Positions 8,263-16,633 of a stretch of DNA of 54,786 bases are shown in pieces. The DNA comes from Parvularcula maris. GTDB lineage: Bacteria; Pseudomonadota; Alphaproteobacteria; Caulobacterales; Parvularculaceae. The stretch spans positions 1 through 54,786 of the forward strand of contig NZ_JANIBC010000015.1 of the NCBI RefSeq assembly GCF_024505085.1, in the 5' to 3' direction. Each line of letters opens with the position of its first letter. The stretch's first letter is position 1. The position numbers and the translations under genes were made by a program. The notes beneath the pieces are model-generated. The model was given only the letters and a program-made list of their open reading frames with translations, made no database searches and was not told the origin of the DNA.

Positions 8263-9615
8263 TCAGCCCAAATAGATCGGGCTCGACGGGTACCTCACCC
8301 GCGGCGGCGTCTTGGTGGCGAGGAAGAATCCCAAGGTCAGCGGTCCGACCCGGCCAATGAACATCAAGAAGCAGATCACCGCGCGACCCATCTGGGACAG
8401 CTCGCCGGTCACCCCCTGGCTGAGCCCTACCGTGCCGAAGGCCGATGCCGCCTCGAAGAGAAGCTCGAGGAAGTCACCGTCCTCGCTCAGCACCAGCACG
8501 AAGAGAGAGCCGACGATGATGCTGGCGCCGATGGTGATCAGCGCCATGACCTTGAGCACCTGATCGAGGGCGATGCCGTGACCGAAGGCGTTGAGCCGGT
8601 CCTGCCGCCTGAAGAAGGCGGCGGTGGCCAGCATGGCGAGAAGGAAGGTCGTGACCTTGATCCCGCCAGCGGTGGAGGTCGGGCCGCCGCCGATCACCAT
8701 GAGGACGATGGTCAGAAGGGTAGTACCGTCCCTCATCCCGGCGGTGTCGGTGGTGTTGAAGCCCGCCGTCCTCGGCGTCACCCCCTGAAACCAGGACACC
8801 CAAAGCCTGTCCCCTAGGCCCGGCAGGCTGCCGAGGGTCTGCGGGTTGTTCCACTCGAGAAGGGCGAAGCCCCCCGCGCCGATGACGATCAGAAGCGCCG
8901 TCCCCGCCAGCATCAGCTTGGTATGCAGGCTGTACTGCCGCCACCCCCTCCGCCGGGACAGGTCGGACAGGACAGCGAAGCCCAGACCCCCGACAATGAA
9001 GAGGGCGGTGATGACGATGTTGACCAGCGGGTTCGACGCGTACCGGGTCAGACTGTCCGGGTTCAAGGAGAAGCCTGCATTGTTGAAGGCGGAGATCGAG
9101 TGGAAAAGCGCGTGCCAGAGCCCCTCGCCGAACCCCATCTCGGGCACCATGACAAAGGCCAGAAGCGCAAAGCCGAGAAGGACCGCGACGAGCACCACCT
9201 GAAAGATGACGGTGACGAGGCGCAGAAGCTGGTGAACCGAGGTCTGACCGAGATCCTCCTGGAGGAAGAGCTTCTGCGGTAGGCCGATGGGCAGCCCCAA
9301 GGAGGAGAGCACGATAACCGCAAAGGTCATCAGGCCCAGGCCGCCAAGCTGGATGAGTGCGGCGATCACCGCCTGGCCGAAAACGCTAAGTTCGCTACCG
9401 GGGTCGATCACGACGAGACCTGTCACCGTCACCGCCGAAGTGGCCATGAAGACCGCGTCCGACCAGGTGATGACGGTGATGCTGGCCACGGGCAGACGCA
9501 GCAGGACCGCCCCCAGACCGATCAGCCCCGCATAAAGAAAGGCGAGAAGGGCAGGGGGAGGCAGATGGATCGTCCCGCCCCGGACCAAGCTCGCTAGGCC
9601 TCTCGCTCTTGCCAC
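8263..9615 (-). CDS. ktrB: Potassium uptake membrane subunit (TrkH/KtrB)
   Basis: A 450-aa TrkH/KtrB-family pore protein made of four M1-P-M2 units. The selectivity loops are visible in order: TSAVTVTGLVV, SAFNNAGFSLN, TPRTAGFNTTD and SAFGTVGLSQG, each with its conserved glycine. IGGGPTSTAGGIKVTT, the flexible intramembrane gate after the third unit, is also present. Length favours the KtrB type over the longer TrkH. It imports K+ together with the regulatory subunit encoded 11 bp upstream. Ion coupling (Na+ or H+) cannot be judged. It overlaps no neighbour. Confidence 0.94.
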   Translation of the reverse strand: MARARGLASLVRGGTIHLPPPALLAFLYAGLIGLGAVLLRLPVASITVITWSDAVFMATSAVTVTGLVVIDPGSELSVFGQAVIAALIQLGGLGLMTFAVIVLSSLGLPIGLPQKLFLQEDLGQTSVHQLLRLVTVIFQVVLVAVLLGFALLAFVMVPEMGFGEGLWHALFHSISAFNNAGFSLNPDSLTRYASNPLVNIVITALFIVGGLGFAVLSDLSRRRGWRQYSLHTKLMLAGTALLIVIGAGGFALLEWNNPQTLGSLPGLGDRLWVSWFQGVTPRTAGFNTTDTAGMRDGTTLLTIVLMVIGGGPTSTAGGIKVTTFLLAMLATAAFFRRQDRLNAFGHGIALDQVLKVMALITIGASIIVGSLFVLVLSEDGDFLELLFEAASAFGTVGLSQGVTGELSQMGRAVICFLMFIGRVGPLTLGFFLATKTPPRVRYPSSPIYLG

Positions 9616-9626
9616 GACCGCCTTGC

Positions 9627-10280
9627 CTAGTTGCGATCCACGAAGGACCGCATGGCCGGTCGCGTGCCGATGAGGAACAGGCTGTCGCCCTCGGCGACCT
9701 CCTCGTCCCCGCCGCAGGCCACGGGCACCTTGCCGCGTAAGAGTCCGAGGCAGCGAAGGTCGTAGCGACGCTCGAAGGGTATGGCAGCGAGCTTCTGGCC
9801 GTGCACGCAGCGCGGCGCCTCCACAAAGGCGAGGTGCAGCTCGCTGGTGAGGCGGACCGAGCCGCGCATGAGGGGGTTATGGAGGGACTGGGCGACGAGC
9901 TCCCCGAAGCTCTCCTCGGGGGTGAGTATCCGGTCGATCCCCACCTGCTGCAGAATGCGGTGATGGGTGGAGGATGCGGCCTTCGCCCAGACCTCGGGCA
10001 CGCCGGTATCCTTGGCGTTCATCACGGCGAGAAGGTTGGCCTCGAGGTCGGACGCCATGCAGATCACCGCGACGTCGTAGGAGCCGAGCCCCGCCTCGGC
10101 GAGTGCCTTGGGCTCCCGCGCATCGAGGATCACCGAGCGGGTGAGGTCGTCGGCGAGCCTTGCGACCACCGACTCGTCCCTGTCGATGCCCAGCACATGG
10201 TCGCCGAACCTGGCGAGGTGCCTCGCCATGGCGGCCCCGAACGTGCCGAGCCCTATCACTGCGATACTGCGCGCTGTCAT
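9627..10280 (-). CDS. ktrA: Potassium uptake regulatory subunit (RCK, KtrA/TrkA)
   Basis: A 217-aa cytoplasmic RCK protein. The N-terminal Rossmann domain has the nucleotide loop IAVIGLGTFGAAMARHL and the acidic residue of GIDRDES at the end of the second strand. The RCK_C domain lies at about residues 135-217, ending SLFLIGTRPAMRSFV. KtrA rings bind ATP/ADP or NAD(H) and gate the KtrB pore. It precedes ktrB on the same strand with 11 bp between, so they form an operon. Length matches single-RCK KtrA rather than the two-domain TrkA. Confidence 0.93.
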   Translation of the reverse strand: MTARSIAVIGLGTFGAAMARHLARFGDHVLGIDRDESVVARLADDLTRSVILDAREPKALAEAGLGSYDVAVICMASDLEANLLAVMNAKDTGVPEVWAKAASSTHHRILQQVGIDRILTPEESFGELVAQSLHNPLMRGSVRLTSELHLAFVEAPRCVHGQKLAAIPFERRYDLRCLGLLRGKVPVACGGDEEVAEGDSLFLIGTRPAMRSFVDRN

Positions 10281-10415
10281 GCCGCCCCGTCCTTCAAAAG
10301 CGATGGAGTAATGGGGTGAGACGCCGTTTGGTTCGTTCGCGCAAGAGCGCTTGACCGGCGCGCGTCAGCCTTTATGCCCCTCCGCCATTTCTAAGTTCTA
10401 GCGGAGGCACGGCGG

Positions 10416-11375
10416 ATGGCGCGGCGTAAGAAGGGCCGGAAGGTTCATGGCTGGCTGATCCTCGACAAGTCCTATGATGTAGGCTCGACGGAGGCGGTCT
10501 CGCGCATGCGCTGGTTCGCGGAGGCGCAGAAGGCGGGACATGCGGGCACGCTGGACCCGCTCGCCACGGGCATCCTGCCGATCGCCTTCGGGGAGGCGAC
10601 CAAGACCGTGCCCTTCGTTCAGGAAGGGCTGAAGACCTACCGCTTCACCGCGCGTTGGGGGTTGCGGACCTCCACCGATGACCGCGAGGGCGAGGTGACG
10701 GAGGAGAGCGCTAAGCGTCCCTCTAGGGAAGAGATCGAGGCGGTGCTGCCTCGTTTCGAGGGCGAGATCGAACAGGTGCCGCCTCAGTTTTCAGCCGTCC
10801 TGGTGGACGGCGAGCGCGCCTACGACCTCGCCCGCGACGGCGAGAAGGTGGAGCTCAAACCCCGCATCGTCGACATCGAGGAGCTGCGCCTGGTCGAGCA
10901 GCCGGACGAGGACCACGCCGTCTTCGAGGCGGTGGTGGGCAAAGGCACCTATGTGCGCGCCCTCGTCCGCGACATCGCCGAGGCGCTGGGTACGGTGGCT
11001 CACGTTTCCGCGCTGCGCCGCACCCGCGTCGGCCCCTTTGGCGAGGAGCAGGCGGTGACGATGGAGGAGGTGACCGGCCAGCCGGACGAGCTGCGCCTGA
11101 CCCCCGAGCACCGCGACCATGAGCGCTTCGACGGCTTTCTCGTCCCCGTCGGCGAGGCGCTGGCTGACTACCCTAAGGAGAAGGTGGCGGGCTTCGAGGC
11201 GGACAGGCTCCGCTCCGGCCAGGGCATCGTCCTCATCCCGCCCCGCGCCAAAGCACTGCGAGCCGGGGAGGCAGGTGAGCTCGACGTAGTGCTGGCAGAG
11301 GATGATCAGGGGGAGGTGGCGCTCTGCCGCCTGGACGGTCTGACGCTGCAGCCGACCAAGGTGTTCGTTCACTGA
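10416..11375 (+). CDS. truB: tRNA pseudouridine-55 synthase
   Basis: A 319-aa TruB. The catalytic aspartate is D47 in GHAGTLDPLATGILPIAFGEATK. KTYRFTARWGLRTSTDDREG, the PPQFSAVLVDGERAYDLARDG segment and GTYVRALVRDIAEALG complete the fold. A short C-terminal extension (about residues 235-319) resembles the alphaproteobacterial TruB tail. It forms Psi55 in the T-loop of tRNAs. GGAGG lies 8 bases before the ATG. It stands alone, divergent from ktrA across 135 bp. Confidence 0.96.
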   Translation: MARRKKGRKVHGWLILDKSYDVGSTEAVSRMRWFAEAQKAGHAGTLDPLATGILPIAFGEATKTVPFVQEGLKTYRFTARWGLRTSTDDREGEVTEESAKRPSREEIEAVLPRFEGEIEQVPPQFSAVLVDGERAYDLARDGEKVELKPRIVDIEELRLVEQPDEDHAVFEAVVGKGTYVRALVRDIAEALGTVAHVSALRRTRVGPFGEEQAVTMEEVTGQPDELRLTPEHRDHERFDGFLVPVGEALADYPKEKVAGFEADRLRSGQGIVLIPPRAKALRAGEAGELDVVLAEDDQGEVALCRLDGLTLQPTKVFVH

Positions 11376-11450
11376 GAGAACCCGAGCCGTATGGTAGGTC
11401 AGGTAAGGCTCGTGTAAGCGGTAGGAACGACGAAGAGGAGTGTCAGCGTT

Positions 11451-11792
11451 ATGCGTGGTTGGTCGAGGGTTTGGGTTTGTTGTGCTCTACTGATGGGCTG
11501 CGCCTCAAGCGGTTCCGGTACCGGTACCATGCTTACCAGGGCCGATTACGAGGCTGAGGTGGATTGCGCCGACTATGCGAGCGTTGAGCAGTGCTCATGT
11601 GTCAAGGAGACGGCGTATCGAGGCCAGGGCGACGTTCCCCTCTCCACGCTGACCGCAGGGCGTCTGACCCCCGAACAGCAGAAGCTGGCCGACCGAAACG
11701 TCAAAATCCTAACCTTGGCGATGTCCGTCGGGGCAGCCGAGACGTCTTGCGGTGTGCCCAAGGCGGAGACGCCTGATCAGGATTCCGATTAG
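11451..11792 (+). CDS. Small lipoprotein, unknown function
   Basis: A 113-aa protein with a lipoprotein signal: CCALLMGC gives a lipobox with the lipidated cysteine at residue 17. The mature part carries five further cysteines, including EQCSCV and TSCGVP, which could form disulfides in the periplasm. No family is recognised. AAGAGGAG lies about 12 bases upstream of the ATG. It is isolated between truB and two small minus-strand genes. Confidence 0.65.
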   Translation: MRGWSRVWVCCALLMGCASSGSGTGTMLTRADYEAEVDCADYASVEQCSCVKETAYRGQGDVPLSTLTAGRLTPEQQKLADRNVKILTLAMSVGAAETSCGVPKAETPDQDSD

Positions 11793-11896
11793 TAGGGATG
11801 GCGGACTACCGGACATTCCGGGGCAAGACTGAGATGTAGAGAGTTCCGGAAAGAGGTGGGCGGCCAACCATTGCAGGATCAGCCGCCTTCAATGGT

Positions 11897-12049
11897 CTAC
11901 TCTTCCTCTTCGCTCTCGCGAGCTTGGTCCTGGGCTTTCGCCTGGCCGGTCTCGTCCTCGACGGTGGCTTGGATACGCTGGGCTTCGTCGGTGGTCTGCT
12001 CGCGGTAGCGGTCCATCGTGCTGTCGTCGGTCATGGGTAGCTTGCGCAT
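11897..12049 (-). CDS. Small acidic hypothetical protein
   Basis: A 50-aa hydrophilic protein (MRKLPMTDDSTMDRYRE..., ending SEEEE), rich in Glu, Gln and Asp and probably disordered or a single helix. The internal ATG at 12049 was chosen because GGAGGAG lies just upstream; a longer in-frame reading to 12103 has no ribosome site. It follows the 12081-12374 gene on the same strand by 31 bp and may share its transcript. Function is unknown. Confidence 0.55.
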   Translation of the reverse strand: MRKLPMTDDSTMDRYREQTTDEAQRIQATVEDETGQAKAQDQARESEEEE

Positions 12050-12080
12050 AGGGTTCTCCTCCTGAGTGCGGCTTTTCGAA

Positions 12081-12374
12081 CTAGTGGTGGTCGCCGCCCT
12101 CATGGCGGTCGATGAACTTGACGAAGCGGCTGGTGCTGCCGTCGGCGGTTTCCTCCTGGAGGAGGGCGGCCAGCTCGTTCTTCTCGAAGGTGTTGAAGAA
12201 GCTGTTCCAGTCGGTGGTGGCGAGGTCGCCCTCCTCGTCCTGGAACTTGATGCGCAGGACGCCGCCTGCCTCGCCCTTTTCCTGGGTGTCGGCCACGAAG
12301 GCGGGCTCGCCGCCGCGCGCTTCGGCCCACTGCCTGATCGTGTCGTGGTCGGTGGTGGTCTGCGTGTCGCCCAT
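12081..12374 (-). CDS. Small conserved TTDHDTIRxWAE protein
   Basis: A 97-aa soluble protein beginning MGDTQTTTDHDTIRQWAEARGG. It belongs to a widespread family of short acidic proteins with the layout TTDHDTI-WAE-RGG, VLRIKF, W-x-FF-x-FE and QEETADG-SRF. These are often misnamed as branching-enzyme fragments and their function is not established. GAGGAGG lies 8 bases before the ATG, which favours this start over one 33 bases upstream. Many relatives sit beside small stress proteins; that role here is only a guess. Confidence 0.75.
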   Translation of the reverse strand: MGDTQTTTDHDTIRQWAEARGGEPAFVADTQEKGEAGGVLRIKFQDEEGDLATTDWNSFFNTFEKNELAALLQEETADGSTSRFVKFIDRHEGGDHH

Positions 12375-12498
12375 AAAAGGCACCTCCTCTTCTACCCGTC
12401 CTGACACGCCGCAGATGAGCCGCGTTCCCCTGTTGCCGATGGGTCAGGGTTCCGTCAGAGAGGCTGTTTGACGGTGAATGGCAGCCTGGAGGAACGCG

Positions 12499-13893
12499 AT
12501 GACGATGAGACGGCTCTTGATGGGGATCGGCCTTGCGGGCCTTGCCGCCTGCGGTTCCGGGGAAGACGGACGAAGCGCCTATCCCAACCCCGACCCCTTC
12601 CCCTCCACCTACGAGCCCTACCCGTCGGAGAACATGGTCATCCAGGGTGCGACGATCCTGACCGGCACGGGGAAGCGGATCGAGAACGGCTCCGTCCTGG
12701 TCCTCGGCGGCAAGATCCAGGCCGTCGGCGAGGCGGGCGAGCTCGACGTGCCGCGCGGCTTCACCGTGGTCGATGCGGAAGGCAAGTACGTCACGCCCGG
12801 CATCATCGACCTTCACAGCCATCTCGGCGTCTATCCGAGCCCCTCCAACGCCTCGACCTCGGACGGCAACGAGGCGACCTCACCCAACACCGCCGGGGTC
12901 TGGGCCGAGCACTCGATCTTCCCCCAGGACGCAGGCTTCGGCAGAGCTTTGGCGGGAGGGATCACCTCGCTCCACATCATGCCGGGCTCGGCGAACCTCT
13001 TCGGCGGACGGACCGTCACGGTCAAGAACGTCCCTTCACGGACGGTCCAGGGGATGAAGTTCCCCGGCGCCCCCTACGGCATCAAGATGGCCTGCGGCGA
13101 GAACCCCAAAAGGGTCTACGGATCGCGCGGCGGCCCCGCCACCCGCATGGGCAATTTCCGCGGCTACCGCCAGGCCTGGATCGACGCCAAGGCGTATAAG
13201 GACGAGTGGGACGGCTATGCCCGTAGCGTCGAGGCTGGCGAAGGCGGGAAGGCGCCGCGCCGCGACCTCGACAAGGAGACATTGGCGGGCGTTCTCGCAG
13301 GCGACATCATCGTCCACATGCACTGCTACCGGGGCGACGAGATGGTGCAGGTCCTCGATATGGCCGAGGAGTTCGGTTACGAGGTCGGCACCTTCCACCA
13401 CGCCATCGAGGCCTACAAGGTCGCCGACATCCTGGCCGAGAACGATGTGTGTGCCGCCGTCTGGGCCGATTGGTGGGGCTTCAAGCTCGAAGCCTATGAC
13501 GCCGTGCGCGAGAACGCGGCCCTCGTCGCCAACCAGCCGAACGGCTGCGTGGTGATCCACTCGGACGATCCCAACGGCGTCCAGCGCCTCAACCAGGAAG
13601 CGGCCAAGGCCATGGCTGACGGGCGGGCTCTCGGCATCGACATCGCGCCGGAGGAGGCGATCACCTGGATCACGGCGAACCCGGCCAAGGCGGCGGGCAT
13701 CCTCGACCGCACCGGTACGCTGGAGAGTGGCAAGGACGCCGATCTCGTCATCTGGGACCAGGACCCCTTCTCCGTCTACGCACGGCCTGAGAAGGTCTTC
13801 GTGGACGGCGCCTTGATGTTCGACCGCGAGGACGAGACCCGTCAGCCGGTCTTCGACTACGAGCTCGGCCAGTCCGCGCTGGAGGATGCATAA
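12499..13893 (+). CDS. Exported amidohydrolase (lipoprotein)
   Basis: A 464-aa metal-dependent amidohydrolase. A signal with lipobox GLAAC places it in the periplasm or outer membrane. The N-terminal beta sandwich (VIQGATILTGTGKRIENGSV) leads into the metal motif PGIIDLHSHLG. Further histidines in IVHMHCY and TFHHAIEAY and the HSDDP aspartate complete a binuclear centre. The C-terminal segment TLESGKDADLVIWDQDPF closes the fold. The substrate is unknown; relatives are imidazolonepropionase-like or dipeptidase-like. GGAGG sits 6 bases before the chosen ATG. Its stop is immediately followed by the paralogue. Confidence 0.88.
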   Translation: MTMRRLLMGIGLAGLAACGSGEDGRSAYPNPDPFPSTYEPYPSENMVIQGATILTGTGKRIENGSVLVLGGKIQAVGEAGELDVPRGFTVVDAEGKYVTPGIIDLHSHLGVYPSPSNASTSDGNEATSPNTAGVWAEHSIFPQDAGFGRALAGGITSLHIMPGSANLFGGRTVTVKNVPSRTVQGMKFPGAPYGIKMACGENPKRVYGSRGGPATRMGNFRGYRQAWIDAKAYKDEWDGYARSVEAGEGGKAPRRDLDKETLAGVLAGDIIVHMHCYRGDEMVQVLDMAEEFGYEVGTFHHAIEAYKVADILAENDVCAAVWADWWGFKLEAYDAVRENAALVANQPNGCVVIHSDDPNGVQRLNQEAAKAMADGRALGIDIAPEEAITWITANPAKAAGILDRTGTLESGKDADLVIWDQDPFSVYARPEKVFVDGALMFDREDETRQPVFDYELGQSALEDA

Positions 13894-13894
13894 C

Positions 13895-15181
13895 ATGCTG
13901 AAACGTACCCTGATCGCCTCGCTTCTCCTCACCGGCACGGCCCTCGCGCAGGAGGGGCCTTTGGTCATCACCAATGCCGAGCTGCACATGACGTCCGAGG
14001 ACGGCGACGTCATCGAGAACGGCCAGCTGGTCATGCGCGGCGGTAGGATCGTTGCCGTGGGCGCGAATGTCTCCCAGCCGAGCGGCGCGACCGTCATCGA
14101 CGCGGGCGGCATGCCGGTGACGCCCGGCTTCTTCGTGCCCATGTCGGGGATCGGGCTGACCGAGATCGGCGCCGTGCAGGAGGCCAACGATGCGTCCACG
14201 GACAACGAAGCGCTCTCGGCGGCGCTCGATGCCCGCGACGGCTATAACGAGGACACGAGCGTCATCGACGTGACCCGCGCGGGCGGCATCACCCGCGCCT
14301 ATGTCACCCCCGATGCGGGCGGCACGCTGTTCGGCGGCTGCGGCATGGTGATCGCCATGGAGCGTGGGCCGGGCTCGATCATGGAGGGCTGCATCGGCCA
14401 AGTCGCCACCTTGGGCGAGGGCGCGGCGAGAAGCGCCGGCGGCAGCCGCCAGGCGGGCATCGCCATGTTCCGCCGGGCGCTCGAGGACGCACTTCTCTAC
14501 GATGAGGACCCAGAAGCCTACGCCCGGTCCGACCACCACAACCGCCTGTCGGTCGAGGACGCCCGCGGCCTCGCTCCGGCGGCGACAGGCGAGCAGCTTC
14601 TCCTCGTCGACGTCAACGGCGCTTCGGACATCCGCCGGGTGCTGAGCATGAAGGACGAGTACGAGCTGGACCTCGTCATCGTCGGCGGGGCGGAGGCCTA
14701 CAGGCTCGCCGAGGACGTGGCCGATGCGGATGTACCGGTCATCATCAACCCGATCGCCAACCTGCCCTCCAACTTCGAGCGCATGGGCTCGACCATGGAG
14801 GCGGCTTCGAGGCTTGCCGATGCCGATGTGACGGTGGCGTTCTACGACACTGGTACGGGGTACACGCACAATGCGAGGCTCCTGCCCCAGCTCGCGGGCA
14901 ACGCGGTCGCCTCCGGCATGGACCACGCCGAAGCGATGCGTGCTGTCACCCTGGGCCCCGCGACGATCTTCGGCGTCGAGGATGCGCTGGGCACGCTGGA
15001 GCGCGGCAAGCTGGGCGATGTGGTGATCTGGGACGGCGACCCCTTCGAGGTCACCTCCCGGCCTCTTCATGTCTTCATCGAGGGCGAGGAGAAGAGCCTC
15101 GAGAACCGTCAGAGCAAGCTGGCCGAGCGGTACAAGGACCTCGGCCGCGGCGACAGGCCTTTTCAGTATCGGAACAGGTAG
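13895..15181 (+). CDS. Exported amidohydrolase paralogue lacking HxH
   Basis: A 428-aa paralogue of the preceding gene with a signal peptide ending ALA-QEG. The overall fold is kept: ITNAELHMTSEDGDVIENGQ at the start, and GTLERGKLGDVVIWDGDPFEV at the end. The HxH that should follow the first barrel strand is replaced (PGFFVPMSGIGLTEIG), and the other metal histidines are not obvious. It is therefore probably not a normal metallohydrolase, and may be a structural partner of the upstream enzyme. The ATG at 13895, with GGAGG 9 bases before it, is preferred to one at 13886. Confidence 0.82.
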   Translation: MLKRTLIASLLLTGTALAQEGPLVITNAELHMTSEDGDVIENGQLVMRGGRIVAVGANVSQPSGATVIDAGGMPVTPGFFVPMSGIGLTEIGAVQEANDASTDNEALSAALDARDGYNEDTSVIDVTRAGGITRAYVTPDAGGTLFGGCGMVIAMERGPGSIMEGCIGQVATLGEGAARSAGGSRQAGIAMFRRALEDALLYDEDPEAYARSDHHNRLSVEDARGLAPAATGEQLLLVDVNGASDIRRVLSMKDEYELDLVIVGGAEAYRLAEDVADADVPVIINPIANLPSNFERMGSTMEAASRLADADVTVAFYDTGTGYTHNARLLPQLAGNAVASGMDHAEAMRAVTLGPATIFGVEDALGTLERGKLGDVVIWDGDPFEVTSRPLHVFIEGEEKSLENRQSKLAERYKDLGRGDRPFQYRNR

Positions 15182-15200
15182 ACACCTGCATTCCAGCGGC

Positions 15201-15316
15201 CTCCCCCTCAGCCTGCCGGCAGCTCCCCCTCACGGAGGGGGAGCGTTCCTCAAACCAACGCTCGTTCTGCTTCCCTCCCCCACCAGTGGGGGAGGTGCCC
15301 GAAGGGCGGAGGGGGC
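15201..15316. repeat. REP family A, copy 1
   Basis: Two GC-rich hairpins about 40 bases apart. The left contains CTCAGCCTGCCGGCAGCTCC and a CCCCCT/AGGGGG stem; the right has CCTCCCCCACCAGTGGGGGAG followed by GTGCCCGAAGGGCGGAGGGGG. It lies between convergent genes. Further copies are at 16479, 34795, 36933 and 48795. Confidence 0.85.
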
Positions 15317-15318
15317 AG

Positions 15319-15594
15319 CTACTCCTCCTCGTGAAAGCCCGCTTCGATCAGCTCACGGACGGCCTTCACCGCTTCCTCCGCATCGGGACCTTCGGCGCGC
15401 AAAGTTACCTTACTGCCCTTTCCTGCGCCGAGCATGAGGAGCGCCATCAGGGAGCGGGCACCGACGGCTGTGCCGTCCTTGGACACCTCGATGCGCGACT
15501 GGAAGGCGCTGGCGGTCTCGCATATCTTGGCGGCGGCGCGGGCGTGGAGGCCGCGCATGTTGACGATGGTGACCCTGGCCGAGGCCTCGCTCAC
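15319..15594 (-). CDS. ptsH: HPr phosphocarrier protein
   Basis: A 91-aa HPr-family protein. The active-site histidine is H17 in MRGLHARAAAK; the regulatory serine, target of HprK, is S48 in ARSLMALLMLGA. It passes phosphate from enzyme I to the EIIA encoded just upstream. No sugar permease is nearby, as expected for the regulatory PTS of alphaproteobacteria. It overlaps the EIIA gene by 4 bases and is the last gene of the chvI-chvG-hprK-EIIA-HPr cluster. A REP element follows its stop. Confidence 0.95.
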   Translation of the reverse strand: MSEASARVTIVNMRGLHARAAAKICETASAFQSRIEVSKDGTAVGARSLMALLMLGAGKGSKVTLRAEGPDAEEAVKAVRELIEAGFHEEE

Positions 15595-16010
15595 GCCGCT
15601 CCCTCTTCGCCCTTCAGTACCCAGGAGGCAACGGAGATGTATTTCCGGCCCGCCTCGTGGGCGCCCTTGACCGCCTCGTCTCGCGGCGTCGCGGTGCGGT
15701 AGTTTTCCGGCGCGAGCTTGATCAGCATGGGGAGGTTGACGCCTGCGATGACCTCGGCATTGGCCTCCTCCATCACGGCGATGGCGAGGTTGGATGGGGT
15801 GCCGCCGAACATGTCGGTGAGAATAATCGCGCCTTCCTCGCCGCTCGCCTCGGCGCAGGCGCGGACGATGTCCCGGCGGCGCTTCTCCATGTCGTCATCG
15901 GCCTCGATGCAGACGGCGCGAAGCCCCGGCTGGGGTCCGACCACGTGAAGGGCGGCCTGGAGTAGCTCCTTGGCCAGCTGCCCGTGGGTGACGACGACGA
16001 TCCCGATCAT
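15591..16010 (-). CDS. PTS EIIA, mannose-family type
   Basis: A 139-aa EIIA of the mannose/fructose family. The start MIGIVVVTHGQLA carries the phosphorylated histidine H9, and GAIILTDMFGGTPSN is the family signature. It stands alone without IIB, IIC or IID domains, which points to a regulatory phosphate acceptor rather than transport. The ATG at 16010 overlaps the hprK stop by 4 bases, with a GGAG ribosome site. An in-frame extension upstream lies inside hprK and was discarded. The partner is HPr, encoded immediately downstream. Confidence 0.93.
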   Translation of the reverse strand: MIGIVVVTHGQLAKELLQAALHVVGPQPGLRAVCIEADDDMEKRRRDIVRACAEASGEEGAIILTDMFGGTPSNLAIAVMEEANAEVIAGVNLPMLIKLAPENYRTATPRDEAVKGAHEAGRKYISVASWVLKGEEGAA

Positions 16011-16456
16011 GAAGACGCTCCGTGGTTTGACGGCCCAGGTTCGAATCCGCACCACAAGCTCTCGCCGGATGCAAGGGAGGAAAGTTGAAGGCGCAGGGCT
16101 GCTGCCGCGGGAAAGGCAGGGACTTCGATGACGGATGCCTCCGGGAGCTCGGGCGCGGGCGCGCCCACGCTGACAGCCCACCTGATGGATAGCGCTTCGC
16201 ACCCCCTGACCCGCGCGATGCCCAGGCCGCGCAGGTGGAGGAGGGGGCCGAGCTCGCCGAGTAGGGCGCGGCCATCGCTATCGAGGCGGACGAGGTCGTC
16301 GGCGATGAGGGCGGTGCGCCGGTAGGGGCAGTGGGCGATCAGCTCGGCGGCCAGCGCCGACTTGCCGGAGCCTGGAGGGCCGCAGAGGAGAAGGCCTTGA
16401 AGGGGTTCTTGTTCGGTCAGCGCGATGCCTAGAGCCGTGCCGTGGAGGGCGGTCAC
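16007..16456 (-). CDS. hprK: HPr kinase/phosphorylase, short form
   Basis: About 149 aa, the truncated alphaproteobacterial form that keeps only the kinase domain. The Walker A loop is GPPGSGKS at residues 26-33, followed by ALIADDLVRLDSDGRALLG. It phosphorylates the regulatory serine of HPr and so links carbon or nitrogen status to the ChvGI system. A GTG at 16456 is taken as the start; codons further upstream come from the REP element at 16479-16597. No good ribosome site is visible, so the start is uncertain. It overlaps the EIIA gene by 4 bases. Confidence 0.88.
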   Translation of the reverse strand: MTALHGTALGIALTEQEPLQGLLLCGPPGSGKSALAAELIAHCPYRRTALIADDLVRLDSDGRALLGELGPLLHLRGLGIARVRGCEALSIRWAVSVGAPAPELPEASVIEVPAFPAAAALRLQLSSLASGESLWCGFEPGPSNHGASS

Positions 16457-16478
16457 TCGGTCGCTACGGGCCGCCGCA

Positions 16479-16597
16479 GCCCCCTCCGCCCTTCGGGCAC
16501 CTCCCCCACTAGTGGGGGAGGGAGACAGAACCGGCGCTGCGATTGACTTCGCTCCCCCTCCCCGAGGGGGAGCTGCCGGCAGGTTGAGGGGGAGGGG
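16479..16597. repeat. REP family A, copy 2 (inside an operon)
   Basis: An inverted-orientation copy of the two-hairpin repeat, filling most of the gap between chvG (stop at 16634) and the hprK start. It lies within a same-strand operon, where hairpins of this strength could affect mRNA decay or partial termination. Confidence 0.85.
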
Positions 16598-16633
16598 CCG
16601 AAGCGTTCGCCACAAAAACGAACGCCGAGCCTC

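Noticed and set aside
16030-16055. GGTTCGAATCC, a tRNA T-loop-like sequence
   Set aside because: The flanking bases do not form a T-stem or acceptor stem, and it lies inside the hprK coding region.
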